Assembly (NCBI RefSeq): GCF_001468465.1
Contig: NZ_LNSA01000006.1
Location: 62,001-126,000 of the forward strand
Origin: Sphingopyxis sp. H115
GTDB taxonomy: Bacteria; Pseudomonadota; Alphaproteobacteria; Sphingomonadales; Sphingomonadaceae
Length of the DNA: 64,000 nt
Reading direction: 5' to 3'
A program made the position numbers and the translations under genes. Below, in pieces: positions 18,020 to 26,592 of the stretch. The notes under the pieces are model-generated. The model did not search any database, was not told the DNA's origin, and saw nothing but the letters and a program-made list of their open reading frames with translations. Position 1 is the first letter of the stretch, and every line of letters begins with the position of its first letter.

Positions 18020-18487
18020 TCAGTCGGCGGTCTTGGGCTGCGCGCCGCGCGCCGCGCGTTCGGCGAGCGTCGAGCGTATCTGCACAGGCTCGGGCTTTTT
18101 CTTCGCCGCTGCCGCCGCTTCCTCGCCCAGCGTTTCGCGCGTCACCTTGTCGGCTTCGCTCGAATCATATTCGATGCCGAGGCTGTCGGCGAAGCGTTGA
18201 TATTCGGCGCGCTTCTTAGCATTCTGCAGCGTCGTTTCCTTGGCGCGCGCGACCCAGTCGGCGCGAACCTCGGCGGCGCTGCGGTTCGCGGTCCAGTTTT
18301 CGAAATAGATGATTTGGGCTTTCGGCTTTTCATAAGGGATCAGATATTGCTCGACCCCGTTGAAAACGAGCCAGGTCAGCGCCAGCGCAACGCCCCAGAT
18401 CGCCCAGCGATGGGGCCGGGGTTCGCGGATATAGGCCCAGAAATCGGACACGCCGCCGCCGATATCGGGTTTTTGAAACATCCTCAT
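18020..18487 (-). CDS. Hypothetical single-pass membrane protein
   Basis: 155 residues, function not recognised. One membrane helix near residues 29-48 (WAIWGVALALTWLVFNGV), then a charged region rich in Lys, Glu and Ala with coiled-coil character. No clear ribosome site; a second ATG lies two codons in. It ends 5 bp before ribD and probably starts the ribD-ribE transcript. Confidence 0.65.
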   Translation of the reverse strand: MRMFQKPDIGGGVSDFWAYIREPRPHRWAIWGVALALTWLVFNGVEQYLIPYEKPKAQIIYFENWTANRSAAEVRADWVARAKETTLQNAKKRAEYQRFADSLGIEYDSSEADKVTRETLGEEAAAAAKKKPEPVQIRSTLAERAARGAQPKTAD

Positions 18488-18543
18488 CGCGCCAATTTAG
18501 GCGATGTCGCGCCATTTTGCGAGAGGCCGCGAACATCGGTCGA

Positions 18544-18572
18544 TTGCATCGGATGATCGCTGGGAACGTTAT
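18544..18572 (+). promoter_or_regulatory. Possible promoter of the small RNA
   Basis: TTGCAT, 17 bases, then CGTTAT resembles a housekeeping promoter (3 of 6 in each box at least). It sits at a sensible distance to drive the noncoding transcript that ends at the downstream terminator. Weak by itself. Confidence 0.35.
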
Positions 18573-18578
18573 CGATTG

Positions 18579-18706
18579 CAAAAAATGCAAGTGCGGATGC
18601 TCTTTTCGCAGTTGCAACATTCATTGTGCAGTGCAATATCACACTTGCCTTTTAGGCATCCTCTCCCAAAACTTTCACGGGCCACCCTCGGGTGGCCCTT
18701 TTTTTT
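18579..18706 (+). ncRNA. Candidate trans-acting small RNA, about 125 nt
   Basis: This is the only interpretation I can give the 315-bp gap here. A strong intrinsic terminator on the + strand has no + strand gene upstream of it. Between a possible promoter and the terminator, GCAAGTG pairs with CACTTGC and GGATGC with GCATCC, giving alternative long-range stems. Between them and the terminator an unpaired CCTCTCCC resembles the anti-Shine-Dalgarno loops of several alphaproteobacterial sRNAs. No open frame with a ribosome site is seen. The 5' end is approximate. Confidence 0.5.
18679..18706 (+). terminator. Rho-independent terminator of the candidate small RNA
   Basis: GGGCCACC, loop CTCG, GGTGGCCC followed by eight T. 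The stem is perfect and the T tract follows at once, so it works for + strand transcripts only. Confidence 0.85.
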
Positions 18707-18769
18707 CGACTTTTTTGGTTGAGAGGGTCGATTCGGTTCTTTTCGTTCGATTGCGGCACCGGCCCCCAC

Positions 18770-18788
18770 GTTTCCGCATCGCGGAAAC
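18770..18788. other. Short perfect hairpin after the thioesterase gene
   Basis: GTTTCCGC-ATC-GCGGAAAC, an 8-bp stem 15 bp beyond the thioesterase stop. On the minus strand it could mark the transcript end, but no T tract follows. Confidence 0.35.
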
Positions 18789-18802
18789 TACTCAATATCT
18801 TG

Positions 18803-19264
18803 TCAGTCTTGCGTCGGGGTTCGGGTCTCGAATCGCCGCACTTCGGCAATAAAGCTTCCAGGCAACGGCGTTGGTTTTCCGCTGTCGGTATCGAGATGCG
18901 CATAGCTGATCTCGATGTCGGTCAGCCGCTCATTCCCGCGAAAAACGCCGCAATGAACCGTAAAGTTCGTGCGGCCGAAGCGACTGATTCGCGCCGCGAT
19001 CGTGATCAGCTCGTCGAGTCGGGCAGGCGCATGATAATCGATTTCGCAATGCGTTTCGCGAATGTCTGTACCATATTGGTGAAAATAAGGGCCAGGCTGC
19101 CCCTCGCCAAGCGCGCGGAAATATTCGGTCACACCGATATCGGCATAGACCAGATAATTGGCATTAAAGACGATATTCTGGCCGTCGATCTCGTTGAAGC
19201 GAACGCGAACGCGCTCCTGCACGCGGAAATCGGCGAGCGGCACGTTGCTGCGATGCTCGGTCAT
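18803..19264 (-). CDS. Acyl-CoA thioesterase, 4HBT hotdog fold (YbgC/FadM-like)
   Basis: 153 residues, single hotdog domain. RVRFNEIDGQNIVFNANYLVY corresponds in place to the R-x-x-E-x-D-...-H/N-x-x-Y-L core of YbgC/FadM thioesterases, with variation around the usual Asp/His. The ATG lies 8 bp beyond the stop of the aminopeptidase P gene; the frame is open into that gene but the chosen start gives family length. Cleaves a small or long acyl-CoA; substrate unknown. Confidence 0.8.
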   Translation of the reverse strand: MTEHRSNVPLADFRVQERVRVRFNEIDGQNIVFNANYLVYADIGVTEYFRALGEGQPGPYFHQYGTDIRETHCEIDYHAPARLDELITIAARISRFGRTNFTVHCGVFRGNERLTDIEISYAHLDTDSGKPTPLPGSFIAEVRRFETRTPTQD

Positions 19265-19272
19265 ACGCGAGC

Positions 19273-21099
19273 TCAGGCCGCGAGTGCGGCGGGTGCGCGA
19301 TCGAGCGGCGCGCAAGCCGCCTCAAGCCACGCCCGCTCCTCGCCCTCGACGCCCCCGGCAAGCTTTTCGAACACCTCGGCGTGATAGGCGTCGAGCCAGT
19401 CGGCCTCGGCCGCCGACAGTAGCGACACATCGACCAGATTTTGCGCGATCGGCGCAAAGGTGATCGTCTCGAACCCCAGCATGTCCTCTTCGGCGCCGTC
19501 GATGCGGACCGGCGTGACGACGACGAGATTCTCGATGCGGATCCCGAAAGCACCCGCCTTGTAATAGCCAGGCTCGTTCGACAGGATCATGCCGGCGTGC
19601 AGCGGTTCCTCGGTTCCCGCCTGACCGCCCGCCGGCTTGGCGATGCGCTGCGGCCCTTCGTGCACCGCAAGATAGGATCCGACGCCGTGCCCGGTGCCAT
19701 GCGCATAATCGACCCCGTCGGCCCACAGATATTGCCGCGCCAATATGTCTAGCTGGCTGCCGCGCGTCCCCTTGGGGAAACGCGCCGTCGCGAGCGCGAT
19801 ATGCCCCTTCAGCACCTGCGTGAAGCGGCGGCGCATCTCCGCGGTGGGTGTACCGATCGCAATCGTGCGCGTGATATCGGTCGTACCGTCGGCATATTGG
19901 CCGCCCGAATCGACGAGGTAGAGCGTCCCCGTCTCGATGGCGCGGTTGGTCGTTTCGTCGACCTTGTAATGTGGCAGCGCGCCATTGGGGCCGGCGGCCG
20001 AAATGGTGTCGAACGACAGGTCCTTGAGCCCGCCGTTGGCCTCGCGAAACTCGCGCAATTTTGCGGCAGCGCCGAGTTCGTCCAGCCCGCCCTCGGGCGC
20101 CACCTCTTCCATCCATTTGAGGAAGCGCGACACCGCGACGCCGTCGCGGACATGCGCAGCGCGCGTGCCGCTCAATTCGGCGTCATTCTTGATCGCCTTG
20201 GGCAGTACTGCGGGATCGCGATGGCGGGCGATCTTCGCGCCGGCGGCCTCGAGTGCGGTAAAGATCGCCGCGACGGCGCGGTCGGGATCGACCGCCACCT
20301 TCTTGTCCTTGAGGTCCGCGAGCGCCGCCTCGAACGCGGTGCGGTCATGGATCCGCACGCTGTTGCCGAGATGCGCGCGCACCGCGTCCGTGAGCTTTTC
20401 GGGCGCAATGAACAGATCGGCGGTCGCATCGGCGTGAAGGAGCGCAAAGGAGAGCCCGACCGGCGTGTGGCTGACGTCGGTGCCGCGGATGTTGAAGGTC
20501 CAGGCGATCGAATCGAGCGCCGTCATCACCGTGGTGTCGAGACCGTTCGCCTTCAGCCAGTCGGCGATGATCTCGCGCTTCTCGACCGCACCCTGTCCGG
20601 CAAGCGCGGCGTCGTGGACGGTCACCACCGCATTGCTCGGCGCCGGCTGGTCGTCCCACGCCGCGTCGAGCGGATTGGGCGTCACCGCGACAAGGGTCGC
20701 GCCCTTCGCCGCCATTGCCTTTTCCAGCCCCCGCGCCCAGTCGATGCCATGCAGCCACGGGTCGTAACCGACCTTCTGCCCGGCGCTCACATTGGCGCCG
20801 AGCCATTCGGTGACGCTCGACTGCGGCACGCCGACATAGTCGAACAGCGCCCCATCGACCTGGTCGCGCACCTGTACCGTATAGCGTCCGTCGACGAACA
20901 CAGCCGCCTTTTCGGGCAGCACCGCCGCGGTCCCCGCCGATCCGCCGAAGCCGGTCAGCCACGCCATGCGCTGCGCATAGTCGCCGACATATTCGCTCAT
21001 ATGCTCGTCGCTGATCGGCACGACGAAGCCGTCGAGACCGCGGCGTGAGAGTTCGGCGCGCACGCGCGCGAGGCGTTCTGCATGGACGGGGCTGGACAT
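19273..21099 (-). CDS. Aminopeptidase P family protein (M24B, three-domain Xaa-Pro aminopeptidase)
   Basis: 608 residues, the length of three-domain aminopeptidase P. Two creatinase-like N-terminal domains precede the pita-bread M24 domain. Dimetal ligands are visible: Asp in LVDSGGQY and TTDITRT, His in GTGHGVGSYL, Glu in SNEPGYY and in RIENLV. It removes N-terminal residues ahead of proline. The ATG was chosen because MSSPVHAERLARVR starts the first domain; it is divergent from the S9 peptidase gene, with 64-67 bp between starts. Confidence 0.92.
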   Translation of the reverse strand: MSSPVHAERLARVRAELSRRGLDGFVVPISDEHMSEYVGDYAQRMAWLTGFGGSAGTAAVLPEKAAVFVDGRYTVQVRDQVDGALFDYVGVPQSSVTEWLGANVSAGQKVGYDPWLHGIDWARGLEKAMAAKGATLVAVTPNPLDAAWDDQPAPSNAVVTVHDAALAGQGAVEKREIIADWLKANGLDTTVMTALDSIAWTFNIRGTDVSHTPVGLSFALLHADATADLFIAPEKLTDAVRAHLGNSVRIHDRTAFEAALADLKDKKVAVDPDRAVAAIFTALEAAGAKIARHRDPAVLPKAIKNDAELSGTRAAHVRDGVAVSRFLKWMEEVAPEGGLDELGAAAKLREFREANGGLKDLSFDTISAAGPNGALPHYKVDETTNRAIETGTLYLVDSGGQYADGTTDITRTIAIGTPTAEMRRRFTQVLKGHIALATARFPKGTRGSQLDILARQYLWADGVDYAHGTGHGVGSYLAVHEGPQRIAKPAGGQAGTEEPLHAGMILSNEPGYYKAGAFGIRIENLVVVTPVRIDGAEEDMLGFETITFAPIAQNLVDVSLLSAAEADWLDAYHAEVFEKLAGGVEGEERAWLEAACAPLDRAPAALAA

Positions 21100-21166
21100 C
21101 AGACGTTCCTTATTCCTACATCGGTCGATCCCGCCCAATCGGGCGACACCGCGGGGGATTTTCGTG

Positions 21167-23344
21167 ATGCGCGCTATTTGGATGTTTCTGGCAGCAATTG
21201 CCACCCCGCTTGTCGCATCGTCGCCCCTGCTTGCCCCCCCGCTTTTCGCCAAAGAGAAAGACGCCGCATTGACCAGCCCGAACCCCGCCCTGCCCGCCGC
21301 CCCCGTCGCGGAGAAGCGTCCGCACGAGATGACGCTGCATGGCAAGACGCTGTCCGACCCCTGGCACTGGCTGAAGGACGAGAGCTATCCGGTGATCGAT
21401 GACAAGGACGTGCTCGACTATGTGAAAGCCGAAAACGCCTATTTCGACGCAGCGATGAAGCCGCACGCCGCGCTCGTCGAAACTTTGTTTCAGGAGATGA
21501 AGGGCCGGATCAAGGAAGCCGATTCGTCGGTACCGCAGAAGGACGGCGACTGGGTCTATTGGGTCGAGTTCGAAGAGGGTGCCGAGTATAAGAAATGGTA
21601 TCGGCGGCCCGTCGCGGGCGGCGAGCCCGTCCTGATCCTCGACGAAGTCGCGATGGCGGCAGGCAAGGATTATTTCCGCCTCGCCGAAGTGTCGGTTAGC
21701 CCGAATGGCAAGCTTATGGCCTATTCATTCGACGATAATGGGTCGGAGCGGTTCGAGGCGCGCATTCGCAATCTCGAAACGGGCGAACTGCTTCCCGACA
21801 CCATCCCCGGCACCTTGTCGTCGCTCGTCTGGACCTCGGGCAACGACGCGATCCTCTATGGCCTCGCGAACGAGAATTGGCGCACCGACAATGTCAGGCT
21901 GCACAAGCTCGGCACCCCGATCGCGCAAGACAAATTGCTCTATAAGGAGCCCGACATCGGTTTCGGCGTCGGGATCGGCAAGACCGCCGCCGACAATTAT
22001 ATCGTGATCGCGACCGGCGATAACGAGACGAGCGAGGTTTACCTGCTCCCCGCCGACAATCCCGAAGCCCCGATGCAACTCGTCTCGGCGCGCCAGAAAG
22101 GCCGCGAGTACAGTGTCGACGAGCGCGAGGGCACGCTCTACATCCACACCAACGACGAGCATCCCAATTTCCGCGTCGCAACCGCCGACCTCAAGGCGCC
22201 GGGGACCTGGACGACGCTGATCCCCGGGTCGGACGACAATTATCTCACCGGCTTGTCGGTTTTCCGCGACTATTTCGTGCTCGAATCGCGCGAAAAGGGC
22301 GTCGATCAGGTCGATATCCGCACATATGACGCGCCGCTGACTCCCGGCCGGGTCAAATTTCCCGAGGCGACCTATGTCGCGGGGCTCGGGGACAATCCCG
22401 AATATCATCAGGACAAGCTGCGGCTCGACTATGAATCGATGGTCACCCCCGACACGGTGTTCGATTACGACCTCGCGAAGCGAGAACTCGAAACGCTGAA
22501 AGTGCAGGAGATTCCTTCCGGTTATAATCATGACGACTATGTAACCGAATTGGTAAACATGCCTGCGCGCGACGGCACCCAGGTGCCGGTGTCGCTCGTT
22601 TACAAAAAGGGCACGCCGCGCGACGGCAGTGCACCGATGCACCTCTATGTCTATGGCTCATACGGCTATCGCGTCCCGCCGGGCTTTTCGACAACGCGTT
22701 TGAGCCTCGTCGACCGCGGCATGATCTATGCCATTGCGCATGTCCGCGGCGGCGACGATCTTGGCCGCGCCTGGTATCTCGCGGGCAAGACGACCGAGCG
22801 CAAGAATACGTTCAACGATTTCATCGACGTCGCCAAGGGGCTGATCGCGGCGAAATATACGAGCGCGGGCAAGATTTCGATCGAGGGCCGCTCGGCGGGC
22901 GGGCAGGTGATGGGCGCGGTCTATAATCAGGCGCCCGAGTTGTGGGGCGCGGTGCTCGCTGGCGTCCCCTTCGTCGACGTGATCAACACCATGGTCGACG
23001 AGACGCTGCCGCTGACCCCCGGCGAATGGCCCGAATGGGGCAATCCGATCACCGACAAGGCGGCGTTCGACTATATGTTGAGCTACAGCCCCTATGACAA
23101 TGTGACGGCAAAGGCCTATCCGCCGATGCTCGTGTCGGCAGGGCTCAACGACCCGCGCGTGACCTATTGGGAACCCGCCAAATGGGTCGCGAAGCTCCGC
23201 GCGACGCGCACCAACGACGCGACGCTGCTGCTGCGCACCAACATGGGTGCAGGCCACGCCGGCAAGTCAGGCCGCTGGGGCGCGCTACGCGAGGATGCCG
23301 AGGAATTCGCCTTTGTGCTGACGCAGCTGGGGGTGGAGAAATAG
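21167..23344 (+). CDS. Secreted S9 family peptidase (oligopeptidase B/prolyl oligopeptidase-like)
   Basis: About 725 residues. A signal peptide (to about residue 28) is followed by a beta-propeller and an alpha/beta hydrolase domain. The triad is Ser576 in GRSAGGQ, Asp662 in GLNDPRV and His697 in GAGHAGKSG. The order and GRSAGG box fit PtrB-like oligopeptidases that cut short peptides, here after export. A GTG one codon earlier is an equal start candidate. Paired divergently with aminopeptidase P, suggesting joint peptide scavenging. Confidence 0.92.
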   Translation: MRAIWMFLAAIATPLVASSPLLAPPLFAKEKDAALTSPNPALPAAPVAEKRPHEMTLHGKTLSDPWHWLKDESYPVIDDKDVLDYVKAENAYFDAAMKPHAALVETLFQEMKGRIKEADSSVPQKDGDWVYWVEFEEGAEYKKWYRRPVAGGEPVLILDEVAMAAGKDYFRLAEVSVSPNGKLMAYSFDDNGSERFEARIRNLETGELLPDTIPGTLSSLVWTSGNDAILYGLANENWRTDNVRLHKLGTPIAQDKLLYKEPDIGFGVGIGKTAADNYIVIATGDNETSEVYLLPADNPEAPMQLVSARQKGREYSVDEREGTLYIHTNDEHPNFRVATADLKAPGTWTTLIPGSDDNYLTGLSVFRDYFVLESREKGVDQVDIRTYDAPLTPGRVKFPEATYVAGLGDNPEYHQDKLRLDYESMVTPDTVFDYDLAKRELETLKVQEIPSGYNHDDYVTELVNMPARDGTQVPVSLVYKKGTPRDGSAPMHLYVYGSYGYRVPPGFSTTRLSLVDRGMIYAIAHVRGGDDLGRAWYLAGKTTERKNTFNDFIDVAKGLIAAKYTSAGKISIEGRSAGGQVMGAVYNQAPELWGAVLAGVPFVDVINTMVDETLPLTPGEWPEWGNPITDKAAFDYMLSYSPYDNVTAKAYPPMLVSAGLNDPRVTYWEPAKWVAKLRATRTNDATLLLRTNMGAGHAGKSGRWGALREDAEEFAFVLTQLGVEK

Positions 23345-23360
23345 GGACGCCAGCTCGGCG

Positions 23361-24044
23361 TCAGACGCCGAGCCAATCGAGGTCGCCCGGCAGGTCATCG
23401 CCCGAAAAATCGATCTGCAGCACGCGTCGGCGTTCCGGACGGGTTGCAGCTTTCGACCTGTGGACGATCGGGGTCGCATAGGCCCATATGTCGCCAGTTT
23501 CGGCGAGGCATAGATGCTGCCCGAGCCGTGATACCACTGCGTCGATCTCCACCTCCGGAATGCGACCAAGCTTGTGCGATCCCGGCACTATCATCAGAGG
23601 GGCATTGTCCTCGGGCACATCGTCGAGATGGACGCGCAGCGTCACCATGCGCGAAAGGAGGTCGAAGGGCGGCGCGACATGCTGCATGCCGCTTTTGGCC
23701 GTCCACGGTCCGTAGCCCGCCATATCGACCCGCTCGCGAACGCAAATGGTACGATCCTGATGCCAGCCCAGCGACCAGTTGGTCTCGGCGGTCTTGTCGA
23801 ACAGAATTGCGCGAACTGCGCGGCTGTTCGTGCCAATAATCGACGCCGCGATGGCGCCTATCTGTCCCTCGATCCCGAGTAGCGGCCGAAGAGCCTCGAT
23901 GCCGTGCAGACGAATCCCTGCGCTACGCCGGGGCTGGTCGTCAAAAAGCGCACGCAACTCGCCGATAATGTCGGCCATAGCGCCCGGATATAACCGAGCG
24001 CCGTCGAACTCGAGGTCTAGGGCGCGACCATTCATCCGCGTCAA
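23361..24044 (-). CDS. Phytanoyl-CoA dioxygenase-family Fe(II)/2-oxoglutarate oxygenase
   Basis: 227 residues. Iron ligands are H95 and D97 (GWHQDRT) and distal H195 (PIVHRSKAAT); the Arg cluster after it would bind 2-oxoglutarate. A SLGWHQD start and a late PGSHKLGRIPE segment are typical of PhyH-like hydroxylases. Substrate unknown. The ATG overlaps the HAD hydrolase stop (ATGA), so the two are one operon. Confidence 0.85.
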   Translation of the reverse strand: MTRMNGRALDLEFDGARLYPGAMADIIGELRALFDDQPRRSAGIRLHGIEALRPLLGIEGQIGAIAASIIGTNSRAVRAILFDKTAETNWSLGWHQDRTICVRERVDMAGYGPWTAKSGMQHVAPPFDLLSRMVTLRVHLDDVPEDNAPLMIVPGSHKLGRIPEVEIDAVVSRLGQHLCLAETGDIWAYATPIVHRSKAATRPERRRVLQIDFSGDDLPGDLDWLGV

Positions 24045-24652
24045 TCCACCAGATATCCCCGCGCCACCAGCTCGCGTTCGAGCGTCGGCGCATCGATGAA
24101 CCGGTGCCCCGCAATCCCGACCGATTCGGCCCCCGCGACATTTGCGGCGACATCGTCGATGAACAGCGCGCCTGCCGGGTCGATGCCGAATCGCTCGATC
24201 GCCAGGCGGTAGATCGCAGGGTCGGGTTTCATCAATTTCTCGGTGCCCGAAACGATGATATCGCGGAAACGGTCGAACACCGGCTGGGTCGGGCGAAAGC
24301 CTTCCCAGAATTCATGCCCGAAATTGGTGATCGCGAACAGCGGAACCCCCGCGGCGTCGAGCCGTTCGACGAGTTCGAGGCTGCCCGGCATCGGTCCCGG
24401 GATCGTCTCGTTGAACCGCGCCGCATAGGCGTCGACCAGGTCGTCATGCCCCGGAAATGCGGCCTTGAGTTCGGGCAGCATGTCGGCGAGCGGGCGCCCG
24501 GCATCGTGCTGGAAATGCCATTCGGGGGTGACGACGTGGGTCACGAACCATTCGAGCCGATCCTTGTCGTCGATCAGCTTGGCGAACAGGTGGCGCAGGT
24601 CCCAGTCGAACAGGACGCGGCCGACGTCGAAGATCACGCTCCGGCGAATCAT
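24041..24652 (-). CDS. HAD-superfamily hydrolase (YihX/haloacid dehalogenase-like)
   Basis: About 203 residues. Motif I is IFDVGRVLFDWD with Asp9 as nucleophile and Gly where many phosphatases have the second Asp. Motif II ITNFGHEF, motif III Lys in KLMKPDP and motif IV FIDDVAANV follow in order. A GGAG lies before the chosen ATG; a GTG five codons earlier is less likely. Probably a sugar- or nucleotide-phosphate phosphatase. Confidence 0.87.
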   Translation of the reverse strand: MIRRSVIFDVGRVLFDWDLRHLFAKLIDDKDRLEWFVTHVVTPEWHFQHDAGRPLADMLPELKAAFPGHDDLVDAYAARFNETIPGPMPGSLELVERLDAAGVPLFAITNFGHEFWEGFRPTQPVFDRFRDIIVSGTEKLMKPDPAIYRLAIERFGIDPAGALFIDDVAANVAGAESVGIAGHRFIDAPTLERELVARGYLVD

Positions 24653-24749
24653 GGCTACTCCAGACACGCGAAAGCGCCGCCGGAAGCATCCGACGGCGTT
24701 ACGCTGACTTCACTGTGCGCGCGGGGCGGCAAGCGCCCCGACAGGGCCA

Positions 24750-24875
24750 TCAGCCCTGGCGCGCCTTGAAGCGGCGGTTGGTCTTGTTGATCACATAGGT
24801 GCGGCCACGGCGGCGGATAACGCGGTTATCCCGGTGGCGGTCCTTCAGCGACTTCAGGCTGTTGCGAATCTTCAT
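24750..24875 (-). CDS. rpmJ: 50S ribosomal protein L36 (bL36)
   Basis: A 41-residue, very basic protein starting [20 protein letters not shown] and ending in [12 protein letters not shown]. This is the longer, cysteine-free form of bL36 found in alphaproteobacteria, lacking the zinc-binding cysteines of the short form. Monocistronic between the HAD gene and the palindrome. Confidence 0.93.
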   Translation of the reverse strand: MKIRNSLKSLKDRHRDNRVIRRRGRTYVINKTNRRFKARQG

Positions 24876-24977
24876 GGGTCTGTTCCGTAAATCTTGGCGT
24901 GTTGACGCGAAGCGGCGCAACTATGGGGAAGGGGCTAAAAAGTCAACTGCCTCCAAGGCAAAAGTCGCCAGATTTCC

Positions 24978-25123
24978 TAGGATCGGTTGCCATTCGGCTC
25001 AGGCCGAGCCGAAAATGGTGGATTCTCGTGACCCGGAGCGCAGCGTACTTTGGTACGTGAGCACCGGAAGCGCGAGAAGCCGCCGTTTGCAGGCCGGCAT
25101 GGGCCGAATGGCGGCCGATCCTA
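24978..25123. repeat. 146-bp imperfect palindrome between rpmJ and rpoN
   Basis: Outer arms TAGGATCGG and CCGATCCTA are perfect, followed inward by GCCATTCGGC/GGCCGAATGGC, CGAGAA-type segments and a core GCGTACTTTGGTACGTGAGC flanked by CCGG. Nearly the whole unit can fold on itself. The right arm ends exactly on the rpoN stop codon. It fills most of the 245-bp gap. I believe related palindromes recur in sphingomonad genomes, but could not check. It might aid rpoN transcript termination. Confidence 0.75.
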
Positions 25124-26578
25124 ACCCGCCAGCGCTTTTTGCCGCCGTCGCTGCACCGAGGAGCCATAGCCCATCGCCTCGCGATATTTGACGACGGTAC
25201 GCCGCGCGATGTCGTGGCCCTCGGCCGACAGCTTCTGCGCGATCGTCTCGTCGGAGAGGATCGCCTTCGCGTCCTCACCTTCGATCATCGCCTTGATCCG
25301 GCTCTTCACCGCCTCGGCCGACACCGCGCCATCGCCCTCGGTCGCCGAAATGCCGCTCGAGAAGAAATATTTGAGTTCGAACAATCCGCGCGCGCAGCTG
25401 AGATATTTGTTGCTTGTCACGCGGCTGACGGTCGATTCGTGCATGCCGATCGCCTCGGCGACCTGCCGCAGCGTCAGCGGTCGCATATGCGCGACGCCGT
25501 TCAGGAAAAACCCCTCCTGTTGCTTCACGATTTCACTCGCGACCTTGACGATCGTGCGTTGGCGCTGGTCGAGCGCGCGAACGAGCCAGTTGGCGCCGGC
25601 AAGCTGTTCGGACAGCCACGCCTTGCTCTTCGCCGCCGCCCCCTCGGCCAGCTCGGTGTAATAGCGGCGATTGACGAGCAGCCGCGGTAGCGTGCCGTTG
25701 TTGATCTCGACCGCCCAGCCCTTTGCCGTCTGGCGGATATAAAGGTCGGGGACCACCGCCGGCGCACCTTCGCCGCCATATTTCAGGCCCGGCTTGGGGT
25801 CGTAACCGCGCAGTTCGCGAATCATGTCGGCGAGATCCTCGTCATCGACGCCGCAGATGCGCTTCAATTGCGGGAAAGCCCCCTTTGCGACGAGATCGAG
25901 ATGCGCGATCATCGTGGCCATCGCGGGGTCGTAGCGGTCGGCCTCGCGCGCCTGGATCGCGATACATTCCGCAAGGTCGCGCGCGCCGACGCCCGACGGG
26001 TCGAAGGTCTGGACGACGCCCAGCACGGCCTCGATCAGCGCGAGCGGAACGCCGAGTTGTGCGGCGAGTTCGGCAAGGTCGGCGCGCAGATACCCCGTCT
26101 CGTCGATCAGCGCGACGAGCTGCCCCGCGACGATCGCCTCGGTCCCGCCGAAGCGTTCGCCGACCTGCGCAAGCAGATGGTCGTGCAGCGTGCCTTCATG
26201 CTCGGCGAAGCTGTCGAAATCGATATCCTCGCCACCGCCCGACAGGCCGATATTGTCGCTCGCGCTGTCGTGATGAAAGCTGTCGGCGGCGAGATCGACG
26301 TCGAGATCGTTCGCCCCCCCGCTCTCGGCGGACAGCGCCTGATCGGTATCGAGCGACGCCGCTTCGGCGGCGGGTGTTTCGCCTGCGGGTTCGTCGCCGA
26401 ACCCGCCGTCGCCATCGGCGGGCGACGCGTCGAGCAGCGGATTGCCTTCGAGCGCTTCCGCCAGATAGGTTTCGAGTTCGAGGTTCGACAGCGCCAGCAG
26501 CTTGATCGCCTGCTGGAGCTGCGGCGTCATCACCAGCGATTGCGACTGGCGGAGATCGAGACGCGGACCGAGAGCCAT
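25121..26578 (-). CDS. rpoN: RNA polymerase sigma-54 factor (RpoN)
   Basis: 485 residues. Region I is the Gln/Leu-rich N-terminus (QSLVMTPQLQQAIKLLALSNLEL), region II is acidic (about 50-110), the core-binding and HTH parts follow (LRQVAEAIGMHESTVSR), and the RpoN box ARRTVVKYRE lies near the C-terminus. Its partner activator FlbD and three matching promoters lie in this window's flagellar island. It starts 14 bp after lptB, a common alphaproteobacterial arrangement. Confidence 0.96.
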   Translation of the reverse strand: MALGPRLDLRQSQSLVMTPQLQQAIKLLALSNLELETYLAEALEGNPLLDASPADGDGGFGDEPAGETPAAEAASLDTDQALSAESGGANDLDVDLAADSFHHDSASDNIGLSGGGEDIDFDSFAEHEGTLHDHLLAQVGERFGGTEAIVAGQLVALIDETGYLRADLAELAAQLGVPLALIEAVLGVVQTFDPSGVGARDLAECIAIQAREADRYDPAMATMIAHLDLVAKGAFPQLKRICGVDDEDLADMIRELRGYDPKPGLKYGGEGAPAVVPDLYIRQTAKGWAVEINNGTLPRLLVNRRYYTELAEGAAAKSKAWLSEQLAGANWLVRALDQRQRTIVKVASEIVKQQEGFFLNGVAHMRPLTLRQVAEAIGMHESTVSRVTSNKYLSCARGLFELKYFFSSGISATEGDGAVSAEAVKSRIKAMIEGEDAKAILSDETIAQKLSAEGHDIARRTVVKYREAMGYGSSVQRRRQKALAG

Positions 26579-26592
26579 CGGCGGCTAGTCGA

